Positions 53,223 through 61,855 of a stretch of 64,000 bases of DNA are shown here, piece by piece. Within the stretch, counting starts at the first letter, position 1; each line of letters begins with the position of its first letter. The translations under genes and the position numbers were made by a program. Below the pieces are notes generated by a model. The model saw nothing but the letters and a program-made list of their open reading frames with translations. It made no database searches and was not told the DNA's origin. Source of the DNA: Streptomyces drozdowiczii (GTDB taxonomy: Bacteria > Actinomycetota > Actinomycetes > Streptomycetales > Streptomycetaceae); contig NZ_CP098740.1 in NCBI RefSeq assembly GCF_026167665.1, positions 62,001 to 126,000 of the forward strand, given 5' to 3'.

Positions 53223-53285
53223 CCGGATCATTGGTTCCGGAGCGATCCAACCACCAAGAAGATCATTTTGTTAGGAGTGCTAAGG

Positions 53286-53434
53286 GCGACCAGGATGCGG
53301 CCACCTGGATATCCTCGCGCAGCGCCTACCGCTGCGCCTGCGTGCGCGCCTGGGTGCAGGTGAAGTACTCCTACGGCCTCTCGGTCGGCTCGGCGGAGAA
53401 GTCTGCCCCGCTGGGCTACCTCGCGAGCTGCTGA
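53286..53434 (+). pseudogene. Gene fragment at right edge of IS nest
   Basis: About 49 residues to a stop: DAATWISSRSAYRCACVRAW, then VQVKYSYGLSVGSAEKSAPL, then GYLASC. The pattern (xYRCAYVxxWVxVKxxYGLxVxxAEKxAL) resembles the C-terminal end of actinomycete HNH-associated proteins. The 5' part was removed by the IS at 53281. Confidence 0.4.
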
Positions 53435-53523
53435 CGCCGGCTGTCCGCCGTCCGTTCGGCCCCGGCCCTCCCACCAGCCTTCGTCGCCCCGTACCGTACG
53501 GGGCGACGAAGGAGAGGATCATC

Positions 53524-55158
53524 ATGGCGGGACTGCGCCTGGGGCCACTGCTGAGGTACACCGACGGTTCGTGCGCGACGGTCTGGGTCGAGACGAGTGG
53601 CCCCTGCTCAGCCGAGGTGCGCTGCGCCGACGGTGCTCGGGGCACGGCCGGCACCTTCCTCGTGGGCGGCCACCACTACGCCCTGGTCCCGGTGGAAGGT
53701 CTGACCCCCGGCACGTCGACGCCGTACGAGGTACTCCTCGACGGTGCGAGCGTGTGGCCGCCGCCCGACTCGCCCTTCCCGCCCTCGGTGATCGCCACGC
53801 CCACCGACGACGACGGGCTGCACGTCGCCTTCGGCTCCTGCCGCTGGGCCGCGCCTCCGGCCGGCGGCAAGGACCCGGTGGGCCCGGACGCCCTGGACAC
53901 CCTCGCCGCCCGGATGGCGGCCGACCCCGAGGGCGACCGCCCCGACGTCCTGCTGCTGCTCGGCGACCAGGTGTACGCCGACGAGGTGTCCGAAGCCACC
54001 CGCCGCTGGATCGGCGACCGCCGCGACCTGGACGAACCGCCCGGCGACCAGGTCGCCGACTACGAGGAGTACACCCGCCTCTACTTCGAGTCCTGGCTCG
54101 ACCCGGAGGTGCGCTGGCTGCTGTCCACCGTGCCGAGCTGCATGATCTTCGACGACCACGACGTCATCGACGACTGGAACACCTCCGCCGCCTGGCTCAC
54201 CGACATGCGCGCCACCGACTGGTGGCAGGAGCGGCTGCTGAGCGGGCTCATGTCCTACTGGGTGTACCAGCAGCTGGGCAACCTCTCTCCGGCCGAGCTG
54301 GCCGCCGACCCGCTGTACGCGGCCGTCCGCGAGGCATCCGACGGCACCGCCGACCTGCGCGCGTTCGCCACCCGGGCCGACGCCGATGCGGCCTCCGTCC
54401 GCTGGAGCTACCGGCGCGACTTCGGCCGCACCCGGCTGCTGATGGTGGACTCCCGCGCGGCCCGCGTCCTGGCGGAGGACCGCCGCTCGATGCTCGACCC
54501 GGAGGAGGCCGCCTGGGTGCGCGAGCAGATCCTGGACGAGCGGGGCTCGTACGACCACCTGCTGATAGGCACCTCCCTGCCCTGGCTGCTGCCCCACCTG
54601 GTGCACGACGTCGAAGCCTGGAACGCCGCGATGTGCGGCGGCGAGCGCGGCGAGCGCTGGGCCGAGCGCGGGGAACGGATCCGGCGCGGGGCCGACCTGG
54701 AGCACTGGGCCGCCTTCCCCTCCTCCTTCGAAGCGCTGGGCGACCTGATCGCCGAGGCCGGTACGGGACCGGAGGCGCCCGCGACGGTGAGCGTGCTGTC
54801 GGGCGACGTGCACCACGCCTACATCGCCGAGCCGTCCTGGCCGGGGCGTGCGCCCGACGCGCGGGTGGCCCAGCTGACCTGCTCGCCCGTCCACAACTCC
54901 GTGCCGCTCTCGATGCGCCTCGGCTTCCGCTTCGGCTGGAGCGCCCTGGCACGGGCCCTCGGCCGGCGCATCGCCCGGCACGGACGCTGCGCGCCGCCGG
55001 CGGTGAGCTGGCGCAGGACCGGGGGTCCCTGGTTCGGCAACCAGATCATGACGCTGACCTTCCGGGGCCGGTCGGCGCGGCTGCGCCTGGAACAGGCCCG
55101 GGCGGATCGTGCCGGGACGAGCGCCCTGCGGACGATCACGGACCGGAAGCTCGCGTAG
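53524..55158 (+). CDS. PhoD-like alkaline phosphatase family protein
   Basis: 544 residues. An N-terminal fibronectin-like sheet (LRLGPLLRYTDGSCATVWVE, ... LTPGTSTPYEV) precedes a metallophosphatase domain with VAFGSCRWA, PDVLLLLGDQVYADE, IFDDHDVIDDWN, DYLLIGTSLPW-like DHLLIGTSLPW and LSGDVHHAYIAE, carrying metal-binding Asp, Asp, Asn and His residues. PhoD enzymes are Ca/Fe-dependent phosphodiesterases or phosphomonoesterases. No signal peptide is visible, so this is the cytoplasmic type. ATG 53524 after AAGGAGAGG. Single gene, first of the intact chromosomal block. Confidence 0.88.
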   Translation: MAGLRLGPLLRYTDGSCATVWVETSGPCSAEVRCADGARGTAGTFLVGGHHYALVPVEGLTPGTSTPYEVLLDGASVWPPPDSPFPPSVIATPTDDDGLHVAFGSCRWAAPPAGGKDPVGPDALDTLAARMAADPEGDRPDVLLLLGDQVYADEVSEATRRWIGDRRDLDEPPGDQVADYEEYTRLYFESWLDPEVRWLLSTVPSCMIFDDHDVIDDWNTSAAWLTDMRATDWWQERLLSGLMSYWVYQQLGNLSPAELAADPLYAAVREASDGTADLRAFATRADADAASVRWSYRRDFGRTRLLMVDSRAARVLAEDRRSMLDPEEAAWVREQILDERGSYDHLLIGTSLPWLLPHLVHDVEAWNAAMCGGERGERWAERGERIRRGADLEHWAAFPSSFEALGDLIAEAGTGPEAPATVSVLSGDVHHAYIAEPSWPGRAPDARVAQLTCSPVHNSVPLSMRLGFRFGWSALARALGRRIARHGRCAPPAVSWRRTGGPWFGNQIMTLTFRGRSARLRLEQARADRAGTSALRTITDRKLA

Positions 55159-55173
55159 CGCAGGCCTGGAGTG

Positions 55174-55195
55174 GGCGGTCCCGGCGCCGACCGCC
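55174..55195 (+). terminator. Hairpin after phoD-like gene
   Basis: GGCGGTC and GACCGCC around an 8-base loop, 16 bp after the stop. A plausible terminator, but no U-run. Confidence 0.4.
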
Positions 55196-55320
55196 GGGGC
55201 CGCCTCGTAATGGCTCGCGCCGTCGGCGGATCCGGAGCCGACGGTCCGATGCGCGCCCACGCGCTCGGGCCGATACCCGGCCTGACCGGGCGGTGGGCTG
55301 CGGCGTGGCCGCCGTCGTGG

Positions 55321-56208
55321 TTACGGGCCCTGCGTGAACTCGGTGGCGTGGTCGGCTGCCCACTGACGCAAGGTTCGTGGCTGCCTCCCGAGGATGTCGG
55401 CCACCGCCGTGGTGATGTACGCGGGCTGCCCGACCGCCGCGCTCCACGCGGCGAGCAGCATGTCGACGGCCGAGTCGGGCACCGTACCCGCGCAAAGGCG
55501 TCGGAACTCGTCCGGTGTCATCTCCTCGAATGCGATCCGGCGGCCCAGGGCGTCACCGATGACGTCCAGCTGCGTGGCCTGGGTCAGCGATTCGGGGCCC
55601 GTGAGCACGTAGTCGCCTCCGACGTATGCGTCCTGATAGAGCGTTCGCGCTGCGACGGCTGCGATGTCGCGGTCGTCGACCGGTGCCGACTCAGCGGCGC
55701 CGTACGGCCACCGGACGGCCTGGCCGGCCCGGATTGCGGGGGCCCACCAGGCCAGCGCGTTCGAAGCGAACATCCCCGGCCGGAGGATCGTCGACTCCAG
55801 TCCGGTGGCCGCGATGTGCCGCTCGATGTCGGCGTGCAGCACCGCCATGGGGTTGGGCTGCTGGAAGAAGGGGTGCGGAGTCCGGTGCGGGGAGGAGAGG
55901 AAGACGATCCGCCGTACGTGGGCTGCCAGCCGCTCGATGACCGCCTCTGCAGTCCGGGGCGGTGCGGTCCAGACGAGGAGGACCGCACCGGCGCCCTTCA
56001 ACGCGGGATCGAGCGACTCGGGCACGGTGAGGTCACCGATGTGGACCTCGACGTTCGCCGGCAGCGTCGCCGCCGCCTCAGGGCGGCGGATGAGGGCACG
56101 GACCGGCACGCCCGCGTCTAGGAGCTCATTGACCACGACGCGGCCTACCCGGCCCGTCGCGCCGGTGACGAGTACGGGAGGAATGTCTGTCTGATTCATG
56201 CCGCCCAT
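55321..56208 (-). CDS. NmrA-like NAD(P)-binding oxidoreductase
   Basis: About 292-295 residues of the atypical SDR/NmrA group. VLVTGATGRVGRVVVNELLD is the Rossmann glycine motif (GATGRVG), PVRALIRRPEAA the NADP-preferring Arg stretch, and IVFLSSPHRTPHPFF, STILRPGMFASN typical later blocks. It may act as a redox-sensing regulator or a small reductase. Start 56208 or ATG 56199. Divergent from the TetR gene, which probably controls it through the operator between them. Confidence 0.8.
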   Translation of the reverse strand: MGGMNQTDIPPVLVTGATGRVGRVVVNELLDAGVPVRALIRRPEAAATLPANVEVHIGDLTVPESLDPALKGAGAVLLVWTAPPRTAEAVIERLAAHVRRIVFLSSPHRTPHPFFQQPNPMAVLHADIERHIAATGLESTILRPGMFASNALAWWAPAIRAGQAVRWPYGAAESAPVDDRDIAAVAARTLYQDAYVGGDYVLTGPESLTQATQLDVIGDALGRRIAFEEMTPDEFRRLCAGTVPDSAVDMLLAAWSAAVGQPAYITTAVADILGRQPRTLRQWAADHATEFTQGP

Positions 56209-56214
56209 GAAAGC

Positions 56215-56244
56215 GTTACCCAGTTACAAAAGCAACTTGGTAAC
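56215..56244. promoter_or_regulatory. Likely TetR operator between divergent genes
   Basis: GTTACCCAGTT (56215-56225) and AACTTGGTAAC (56234-56244) form an 11-bp inverted repeat with one mismatch and an 8-base spacer. A further GTTAC follows at 56249. It lies in the 54-bp gap between the NmrA-like and TetR starts, so it should control both. Confidence 0.7.
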
Positions 56245-56262
56245 AAGTGTTACGGTGGTCAC

Positions 56263-56859
56263 ATGAGCGAGTCGACGGGGCTGCGGGCCCGCAAGAAGGA
56301 GCGGACGCGTGACGCCATCGGCGATGCCGCCGTCTCGCTGTTCCTGGAGCGTGGCTTCGACAGCGTCTCGGTCAACGACATCGCCGCGGCGGCCGAGATC
56401 TCCAAGCCGACCCTCTTCCGGTACTTCCCCACGAAGGAAGACCTGGTGCTGCACCGGTTCGCGGACCACCAAGGCGAGGCTGCCCGCGTCGTGCGCGACC
56501 GCGGCCCCGGCACCGAGCCGGTGACGGCGCTGCACCTGCACTTCCTGGCCGCCCTCGATCGGCACGACCCCGTCACCGGCCTGAGCGATCACCCCGAGGT
56601 GGTGGCGTTCCATCGGCTGGTCTTCACCACGCCGAGCCTGGCGGGACGGCTCACGCGGTACCAGCTCGAGGACGAAGAGGCGCTGGCGGACGCCCTCGGC
56701 GAAGGCATCCGGGCACGGCTGCTGGCCGCCCAGATACTCGCGGTCCAACGGGTACTCGCCCGGGCCAACTGGAAGAAGATCGCCGACGGCCGGTCCGCCC
56801 GCGACGTCCACCCCGAGGCCGTGGCCGATGCCGACCATGCCTTCGGCCAACTGCCCTGA
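56263..56859 (+). CDS. TetR family transcriptional regulator
   Basis: 198 residues. Residues 9-60 are a TetR HTH: RARKKERTRDAIGDAAVSLF, then FDSVSVNDIAAAAEISKPTL and FRYFPTKEDLVLHRF. The remainder is a helical ligand-binding domain ending AVADADHAFGQLP. By family habit it represses its own gene and the divergent NmrA-like gene until an inducer binds. Confidence 0.88.
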   Translation: MSESTGLRARKKERTRDAIGDAAVSLFLERGFDSVSVNDIAAAAEISKPTLFRYFPTKEDLVLHRFADHQGEAARVVRDRGPGTEPVTALHLHFLAALDRHDPVTGLSDHPEVVAFHRLVFTTPSLAGRLTRYQLEDEEALADALGEGIRARLLAAQILAVQRVLARANWKKIADGRSARDVHPEAVADADHAFGQLP

Positions 56860-57005
56860 CCGGCCGTGCTCCCGGTCGGAGACGCTGAAGCAGGGATTGG
56901 CGATCCCTGGATAATTGCGGCCTTCATCCGGGCCCCGGGGCGCGCGATCGTTGAGAACAGCGGCGGACCGGCCGGTTCGCCCGCCTCGAACCGAATGGAG
57001 CCACC

Positions 57006-57761
57006 ATGCCCCGCATCGCCCTGATCACCGGCGCCAACCGGGGCCTCGGCCGCAGCACCGCCCTGCACCTCGCCGAGGCCGGCACCGACCTGATCCTCAC
57101 CTACCGCTCGCACGCCGACGAGGCCGAGGCCGTCGTCGAGGAGGCCAGGAAGCTGGGCCGTACGGCGATCGCCCTGCGACTGGACACCGGGGACATCGCC
57201 GAGTTCCCCGCGTTCACCGCGCAGGTGCGTCAGACGCTGGCCCGGGAGTGGGGCCGCGACGACCTCGACATTCTCGTCAACAACGCCGGCCACGGCGTCC
57301 ACGCGCCGTTCGAGGAGACCACCGAGGAGCAGTTCGACGGGCTGATGGACGTCCACGTCAAGGGCGTCTTCTTCCTCACCCAGGCCCTGCTGCCCCTGAT
57401 CAAGGACGGTGGCCGCATCCTCAACGTCTCCACCGGTCTGACCCGCTTCATCGCCGCGCCGACCGCCGCGTACGCCGCGGCCAAGGGTGCCGTGGAGATC
57501 CTCACCCGTTACCTCGCCAAGGAACTGGGGCCGCGCGGCATCGCGGTCAACGCCCTCGCACCGGGCGCCACCGGCACCGACTTCGGGGGCGGCGGGGTCC
57601 GCGACGACGAGGGCATGCGCTCCATGCTGAGCGGTGTCACCGCGATGGGACGCCCCGGTGAGCCCGACGACATCGGCGCCGCCGCTGCCGCGCTGCTCGC
57701 AGAGGGCACCACCTGGATCACCGGGCAGCGCATCGAGGCGTCGGGCGGCATGCTGCTCTGA
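57006..57761 (+). CDS. Short-chain dehydrogenase/reductase
   Basis: 251 residues, a classical SDR. TGANRGLGRS is the cofactor loop, DILVNNAGHGV the NNAG motif, the catalytic Ser is in LNVSTGLTR, and Tyr/Lys in AYAAAKGAV. The C-terminus ends in a GQRIEASGGMLL pattern typical of 3-ketoacyl reductase-like SDRs (…GGxxI/L). TYRSHADEAEA after strand 2 suggests NADPH. ATG 57006 has GGAG upstream. The substrate is unknown. It is followed by the MmyB-like regulator on the same strand, which may control it. Confidence 0.9.
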   Translation: MPRIALITGANRGLGRSTALHLAEAGTDLILTYRSHADEAEAVVEEARKLGRTAIALRLDTGDIAEFPAFTAQVRQTLAREWGRDDLDILVNNAGHGVHAPFEETTEEQFDGLMDVHVKGVFFLTQALLPLIKDGGRILNVSTGLTRFIAAPTAAYAAAKGAVEILTRYLAKELGPRGIAVNALAPGATGTDFGGGGVRDDEGMRSMLSGVTAMGRPGEPDDIGAAAAALLAEGTTWITGQRIEASGGMLL

Positions 57762-57844
57762 AGCACGCGGCCCGCCCGGGCCCGTACACCTCCACCACCA
57801 CGCCCCGGATGTCAGCCACCGGGGCCACGAGGGAGACTGGAACC

Positions 57845-58690
57845 GTGGATCGAGCTCAACTCGCGGACTTCCTGCGCACCCGGCGCGAAGCCCTGCAACC
57901 GGAGGACGTGGGACTGCCTCGCGGGCCGCGCCGCCGTACCCGGGGTCTGCGCCGGGAGGAGGCGGCGACGCTGAGCGGGATGTCCACCGACTACTACAGC
58001 CGGCTGGAGCAGCAGCGCGGGCCGCAGCCCTCGGAGCCGATGCTCGCCGCCATGGCCCGCGGTCTGCGCCTCTCCCTCGCGGAGCGCGACCATCTGTTCC
58101 GTATCGCCGGGCACAACACCCCCTCCCGGCCGGGCAACCTCCGCTCGGACCACATCACGCCCGGTCTGATGCGCATCCTCGGGCGGCTGGACGACACCCC
58201 GGCGCAGGTCGTCAGCGATGTGGCGGAGACCCTCGCCCAGACACCGGCGGCCATCGCGCTGCTCGGCGACCAGACGCGATTCACCGGGCCTGAACGAAGC
58301 CTCACCTACCGGTGGTTCACCGATCCCCGCGCCCGGCTGCTGTATCCGGAGGAGGACCATCCGCTCCACAGCCGTTTCTTCACCTCCGGTCTGCGCGCCG
58401 CCTACTCGCGGCAGGGTGCGGGCGGTCGCGCGGAGCACCTGCGCGACCTCCTGCTGGAGCGCAGCCCGGAGTTCGCCGGCCTGTGGAGCGCACACGAGAT
58501 CGACGTACCGCGTGTGGATCCCAAGTTGGTACGCCACCCCGAGCTGGGCGTTCTCACCCTTCAGTGCCAAGTCCTGCTGGACCCGGAGCAGAACCAGACG
58601 CTGCTGGTATACACCGCCACTCCGGGTTCGGCGGACGACGAGAAGCTGCGGCTGCTGCCGGTGCTGGGAGCGCGCGTGGCGGGCACCTGA
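57845..58690 (+). CDS. XRE regulator with MmyB-like ligand-binding domain
   Basis: 281 residues from GTG 57845 (GAGGGAG upstream). N-terminal HTH: LADFLRTRREALQPEDVGLP, RGLRREEAATLSGMSTDYYS and RLEQQRGPQPSEPMLAAMAR. The C-terminal half (SLTYRWFTDPRARLLYPEED … HPELGVLTLQCQVLLDPEQN, LVYTATPGS) is the MmyB-like fatty-acid-type binding domain. Such proteins frequently sit beside, and control, an SDR gene, as here. Confidence 0.88.
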   Translation: MDRAQLADFLRTRREALQPEDVGLPRGPRRRTRGLRREEAATLSGMSTDYYSRLEQQRGPQPSEPMLAAMARGLRLSLAERDHLFRIAGHNTPSRPGNLRSDHITPGLMRILGRLDDTPAQVVSDVAETLAQTPAAIALLGDQTRFTGPERSLTYRWFTDPRARLLYPEEDHPLHSRFFTSGLRAAYSRQGAGGRAEHLRDLLLERSPEFAGLWSAHEIDVPRVDPKLVRHPELGVLTLQCQVLLDPEQNQTLLVYTATPGSADDEKLRLLPVLGARVAGT

Positions 58691-58716
58691 GAGCACCGGC
58701 GGCCTCCGCCCGGGGC

Positions 58717-59025
58717 TCAGATGTCGCTGTCGATTCCGGTTACCGCGGGTGGGCCGAGGGGGGCGTCGGATTCTTCGATTCCTGCCTTTTTCAAGGCCGC
58801 GGTGAGAATCCTGCTGGCATTGAGTTCGGCCTCATAGCGGTCCGGCGCTTCTACTTCCAGACGGACGGAGAAGGTGCCGTCTTCGTTGAGCGTGAGCAGG
58901 TCCAATCCTTCGCTCTCGCTCACATCCGTGTGCTGCGAAGCCAGTGCACTCTCCAGGGTGGACTTCGTGGAGTCCGTGATGTCGACGCCGAAGGTGCCGG
59001 GAACGGTGATGACGAAACTGGTCAT
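58717..59025 (-). CDS. Hypothetical protein of zinc-ribbon operon
   Basis: 102 residues: MTSFVITVPGTFGVDITDST, LDLLTLNEDGTFSVRLEVEA, and EAELNASRILTAALKKAGIE. Mixed strand/helix, soluble, no cysteine. Its ATG is 5 bp after the stop of the zinc-ribbon gene, so they are one operon. Family unknown to me. Confidence 0.65.
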   Translation of the reverse strand: MTSFVITVPGTFGVDITDSTKSTLESALASQHTDVSESEGLDLLTLNEDGTFSVRLEVEAPDRYEAELNASRILTAALKKAGIEESDAPLGPPAVTGIDSDI

Positions 59026-59029
59026 GTGA

Positions 59030-59206
59030 CTACCGGTTCCTTTCCTCGAAGACGCGCCGCGCCACTGCTGCCTCGTCGTCCACCAGACCCACCGCGTCGG
59101 GCATTCCCAGCACGGCTCCGCACTTTTCGCACAGCTTCTCGTCGCCGGCGGGCGTACCGCACGCCTTGCAGAATCGTTGAGCCCGTTGGCCTTCTTCTGA
59201 TGTCAC
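59030..59206 (-). CDS. Small zinc-ribbon protein
   Basis: 58 residues read by hand from GTG 59206: VTSEEGQRAQRFCKACGTPA, then two Cys-x2-Cys knuckles (FCKACG and LCEKCG), then PDAVGLVDDEAAVARRVFEE. This is a double zinc-ribbon of the kind used as an adaptor. It is coupled to the 102-residue gene downstream. Upstream are the LysR gene stop and 73 bp of spacer. Confidence 0.65.
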   Translation of the reverse strand: MTSEEGQRAQRFCKACGTPAGDEKLCEKCGAVLGMPDAVGLVDDEAAVARRVFEERNR

Positions 59207-59279
59207 GATGATTCCGTCCTTTGCTGTATGCGAGCGGCTGCAAAGATCGGGTACCCAGTCGCGGCGCTCTGATTCTCGG

Positions 59280-60173
59280 CTATTCCCTGCCGTGGGAACC
59301 GGTGAAGGCTTTTCGGCTGTGCGCGAGCAGTTCCCGTATCGCGGGGTTGTGTGCGCTCTTCCAGATCAGGGCGAGGAGTGCCGGTGTCCCAACGTCGTCG
59401 ATCGTGCGGGCGGTGAGGCGGTCGCGGTGGGACGCGGCCATCGATTCGCTGAGGACGGCCACGCCGAGGCCGCGGGCGGCGAGGTCCGCGATGGCGTCCG
59501 CGGCGCCGGCCTGCATCGCGATCGAAGGGCGGAGGTGCTGGGCGGCGCATGCCTGGTCGAGTACGGCGCGCAGGCCGGTGCCGGGCGGCATGCATACGAG
59601 GGGGTGGGCGACCAGGTCTCTCAGGACGACCCGCCGCTGTTCGGCCAGAGGGTGCCCGGCGGGGACTGCCGCGACGAGCCGTTCGCTGATGATCGTCAGC
59701 GCGTGCAGCCCGTCGGGGGCGGCTGTCGCTGTCCCGATGAGCGCCAGGTCGAGTACGCCGGTTCGTACCCCTTCGGTGAGCCGGTCGGAGCTGTCCTCCA
59801 GCAGTGCCAGCTCCACGCCGGGATGGGCGTCGTGGAAGGCGGCGAGCGCTTCGAAGAGCGGGGTGAGGGTGCAGCCGACGACCATGCCGACGGTGAGCCG
59901 GCCCCGTACCAGGTCGGTCACCTCGTCCACCGACCGGCCGACCGCTCCCGCTGAGGCGAGCGCGGCGCGGGCGTGTTCGAGCGCGGCCTTCCCCGCGACG
60001 GTGAGGGTGACCGTGCGGGCCGTCCGGTCGAACAGCTCCGCCCCGAGTTCTCGTTCGAGTTGGCGGATCTGGGCGCTGACGCCCGACTGGCTGATGTGCA
60101 CCCGCTCGGCGGCGCGGGTGAAGTTCTGCTCTTCGGCGACTGCGACGAAGTACTCCAGCTGTCTCAGTTCCAT
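59280..60173 (-). CDS. LysR family transcriptional regulator
   Basis: 297 residues. The wHTH is MELRQLEYFVAVAEEQNFTR, RVHISQSGVSAQIRQLEREL, with GAELFDRTARTVTLTVAG. The substrate-binding domain continues to the end. It is divergent from the SnoaL-like gene; LysR proteins usually activate or repress a divergent neighbour, which fits here. Confidence 0.9.
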   Translation of the reverse strand: MELRQLEYFVAVAEEQNFTRAAERVHISQSGVSAQIRQLERELGAELFDRTARTVTLTVAGKAALEHARAALASAGAVGRSVDEVTDLVRGRLTVGMVVGCTLTPLFEALAAFHDAHPGVELALLEDSSDRLTEGVRTGVLDLALIGTATAAPDGLHALTIISERLVAAVPAGHPLAEQRRVVLRDLVAHPLVCMPPGTGLRAVLDQACAAQHLRPSIAMQAGAADAIADLAARGLGVAVLSESMAASHRDRLTARTIDDVGTPALLALIWKSAHNPAIRELLAHSRKAFTGSHGRE

Positions 60174-60271
60174 GCCTGCACATTCTAGTTTGCAGAAGAA
60201 CCATCTGTTGGACTTCTGGAAGGCGGGCGATCACGCTGGGAAGTGCCGGAACCCCATGCGAGGAGGAACCC

Positions 60272-60637
60272 ATGCCGGAGTACGAGAAGGCTATGCGGCC
60301 CGAGGACATCACCCGCCTGTTCGTCGAGCGGTCCAATGCCGGTGACGCGGCCGGGGTCGCCGCGCTGTACGAGGAGGACGCGGTGATGGCCTACCCGCCC
60401 GGTGCGCAGACGGTCGGGCGCGACGCGATCCGTGCCCTCTGGGAGAAGGTGCTGGCCAACCGGCCCCACTTCGAGCCGGAGCAGCCGCTGCCGACGCTGG
60501 TCAGCGGCGACATTGCCCTCACCTCGACCCCGCCCGGGGACGGGGCCGGGGCACGGGCGCAGGTCGTCAGGCGCCAGCCCGACGGGAGCTGGTTGCGGTT
60601 GCTCGACCAGCCCGAGTTCGTTCCGCCGACGCGCTGA
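60272..60637 (+). CDS. SnoaL/NTF2-like protein
   Basis: 121 residues with the NTF2 cone fold: RPEDITRLFVERSNAGDAAG, VAALYEEDAVMAYPPGAQTV, and WLRLLDQPEFVPP. Members are ketosteroid-isomerase-like or limonene-epoxide-hydrolase-like, often small-molecule enzymes. The ligand is unknown. ATG 60272 after GGAGGA. It is probably controlled by the divergent LysR protein. Confidence 0.82.
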   Translation: MPEYEKAMRPEDITRLFVERSNAGDAAGVAALYEEDAVMAYPPGAQTVGRDAIRALWEKVLANRPHFEPEQPLPTLVSGDIALTSTPPGDGAGARAQVVRRQPDGSWLRLLDQPEFVPPTR

Positions 60638-60837
60638 CCGCGATCTCCTGGGGCGTCGCTGCCCCGGTGGCGGTGAGTGACCGGATGCGTCGCCTCCGGG
60701 GCGCTATCGGCTCCGGCGGTCCGGTCGTTTCCGCGGATTCGGACGGAAGGTTTTCGCCGGTCGAGGACCGTGCCGCGTCAGCGCTTCGGCCGGGGGTACA
60801 CGCGAGGCGTAGCCACCGGACCGATGAAGGGAACATC

Positions 60838-61254
60838 ATGGGGGAATCACTGCGTGCAGTGGGCTGGGCGCGATCGCTGCCGCTCCACAGCGAAGTGAGG
60901 ATCGCGCGGGAATGGGCGCGTGACCATCTGAAGACACTGCCGTGGGCCGACGACGCCTCAGAGGTGGTCGACGATGTGCTGCTGACCGTCTCGGAGCTGG
61001 TCACCAACGCCCACGTACATGCCGACAGCAGTGCGCAGTTGGTGATGACCTGGGACGAGCACTGTCTGCACGTCGCCGTCCACGACTCGTCGACCACGCT
61101 GCCCACACCGCGTCCGCCCAGCCCCGACCGGCCGGGCGGACGGGGCATGTTCCTCGTCGACGCCCTGGCCGACGACTGGGAGACCCGCCCCTGCGCCGAC
61201 GGCAAGATGGTCATCGCCTGCTTCCGCCCGCCACTGGCGAACCAGGAGGGTTGA
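60838..61254 (+). CDS. RsbW-like ATP-binding regulator
   Basis: 138 residues of the GHKL serine-kinase fold: LTVSELVTNAHVHADSS (N box), HVAVHDSST (G1) and RPGGRGMFLVDALADDW (G2). Such proteins act as anti-sigma factors or phosphorylate anti-anti-sigma factors; Streptomyces has dozens. No STAS or sigma partner is adjacent. ATG 60838 (MGESLRAVGWARSLPLHSEV) has GAAGGGAAC upstream; the longer frame from 60667 seems spurious. Confidence 0.82.
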   Translation: MGESLRAVGWARSLPLHSEVRIAREWARDHLKTLPWADDASEVVDDVLLTVSELVTNAHVHADSSAQLVMTWDEHCLHVAVHDSSTTLPTPRPPSPDRPGGRGMFLVDALADDWETRPCADGKMVIACFRPPLANQEG

Positions 61255-61365
61255 CCGGCCCCCCTGCGGCCGTGGTGCCGATCACTCGGTGAGGGTGGCG
61301 TGAAATACGTATGCCGGGGTAGCGGGCTGAGAGCCGGAAAAATCAGTTTGCCGTACGGGGGATCC

Positions 61366-61851
61366 ATGGAACAGCAGCAGCTTCACGACGGCGTCGACCA
61401 GGAGTTCGGCGGGGAGAACACCCTGCGCCGGAGCGCCGCGTACGAGATGGCTTCCGGTGAGATCGCCCGGGCCCGCGAGTTCGTACGCGGCTTCCTCTCC
61501 GAAGCACAGGTACTGCGCGGGTGGGCCGCTTCCGACCGGGCGGTGGACGTCGCCCAGCTCGTCGTCAGTGAACTGGCCACCAACGTCTGCAAGTACGCCC
61601 CCGGGCCGTGCCTGCTCGACCTGGAATCCGACGGTGCCGTGCTCACTATCAGCATGTGGGACACCGGCGCCGTGCTCCCCGCCGCTTCACCGGCCGACCC
61701 GACGCGCATCGGGCGGCACGGCCTGGAGGTCGTGCTCATGGTCTGCCAGAGCTTCGAGGTCCGCAGGGAGCCGGTCGGGAAACGGCTGGTCGTCCGGCTG
61801 GCCCTCGCCGACAGCGCCGACCGGGTGTCCTCCGGGCATACGGTCTGGTGA
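61366..61851 (+). CDS. RsbW-like ATP-binding regulator
   Basis: 161 residues, same fold: VVSELATNVCKYAPG (N box), LTISMWDTGAV (G1) and RIGRHGLEVVLMVCQSFEVR (G2). Similar in size to, but clearly different from, the gene before it, so it is a paralogue and not a recent copy. ATG 61366 after GGGGGA. It ends 4 bp before the convergent hydrolase. Confidence 0.82.
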   Translation: MEQQQLHDGVDQEFGGENTLRRSAAYEMASGEIARAREFVRGFLSEAQVLRGWAASDRAVDVAQLVVSELATNVCKYAPGPCLLDLESDGAVLTISMWDTGAVLPAASPADPTRIGRHGLEVVLMVCQSFEVRREPVGKRLVVRLALADSADRVSSGHTVW

Positions 61852-61855
61852 CGGA

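Larger units (their letters stand above)
52000..53280. mobile_element. IS5-type element with a DUF2750 passenger gene
   Basis: Bounded by inverted 18-bp ends c (52000-52017, GAACTCCTAACGAAATGA) and d (53263-53280, complement of GCACTCCTAACAAAATGA), 15 of 18 matching. Outside bases are TTA and TAA. Inside are the DUF2750 gene (plus strand) and a convergent transposase gene. This is the arrangement of a transporter IS, a known class of IS with cargo. Confidence 0.6.

Noticed and set aside
54248..55139. Minus-strand frames over the PhoD gene
   Set aside because: The plus-strand gene has all PhoD metal motifs.
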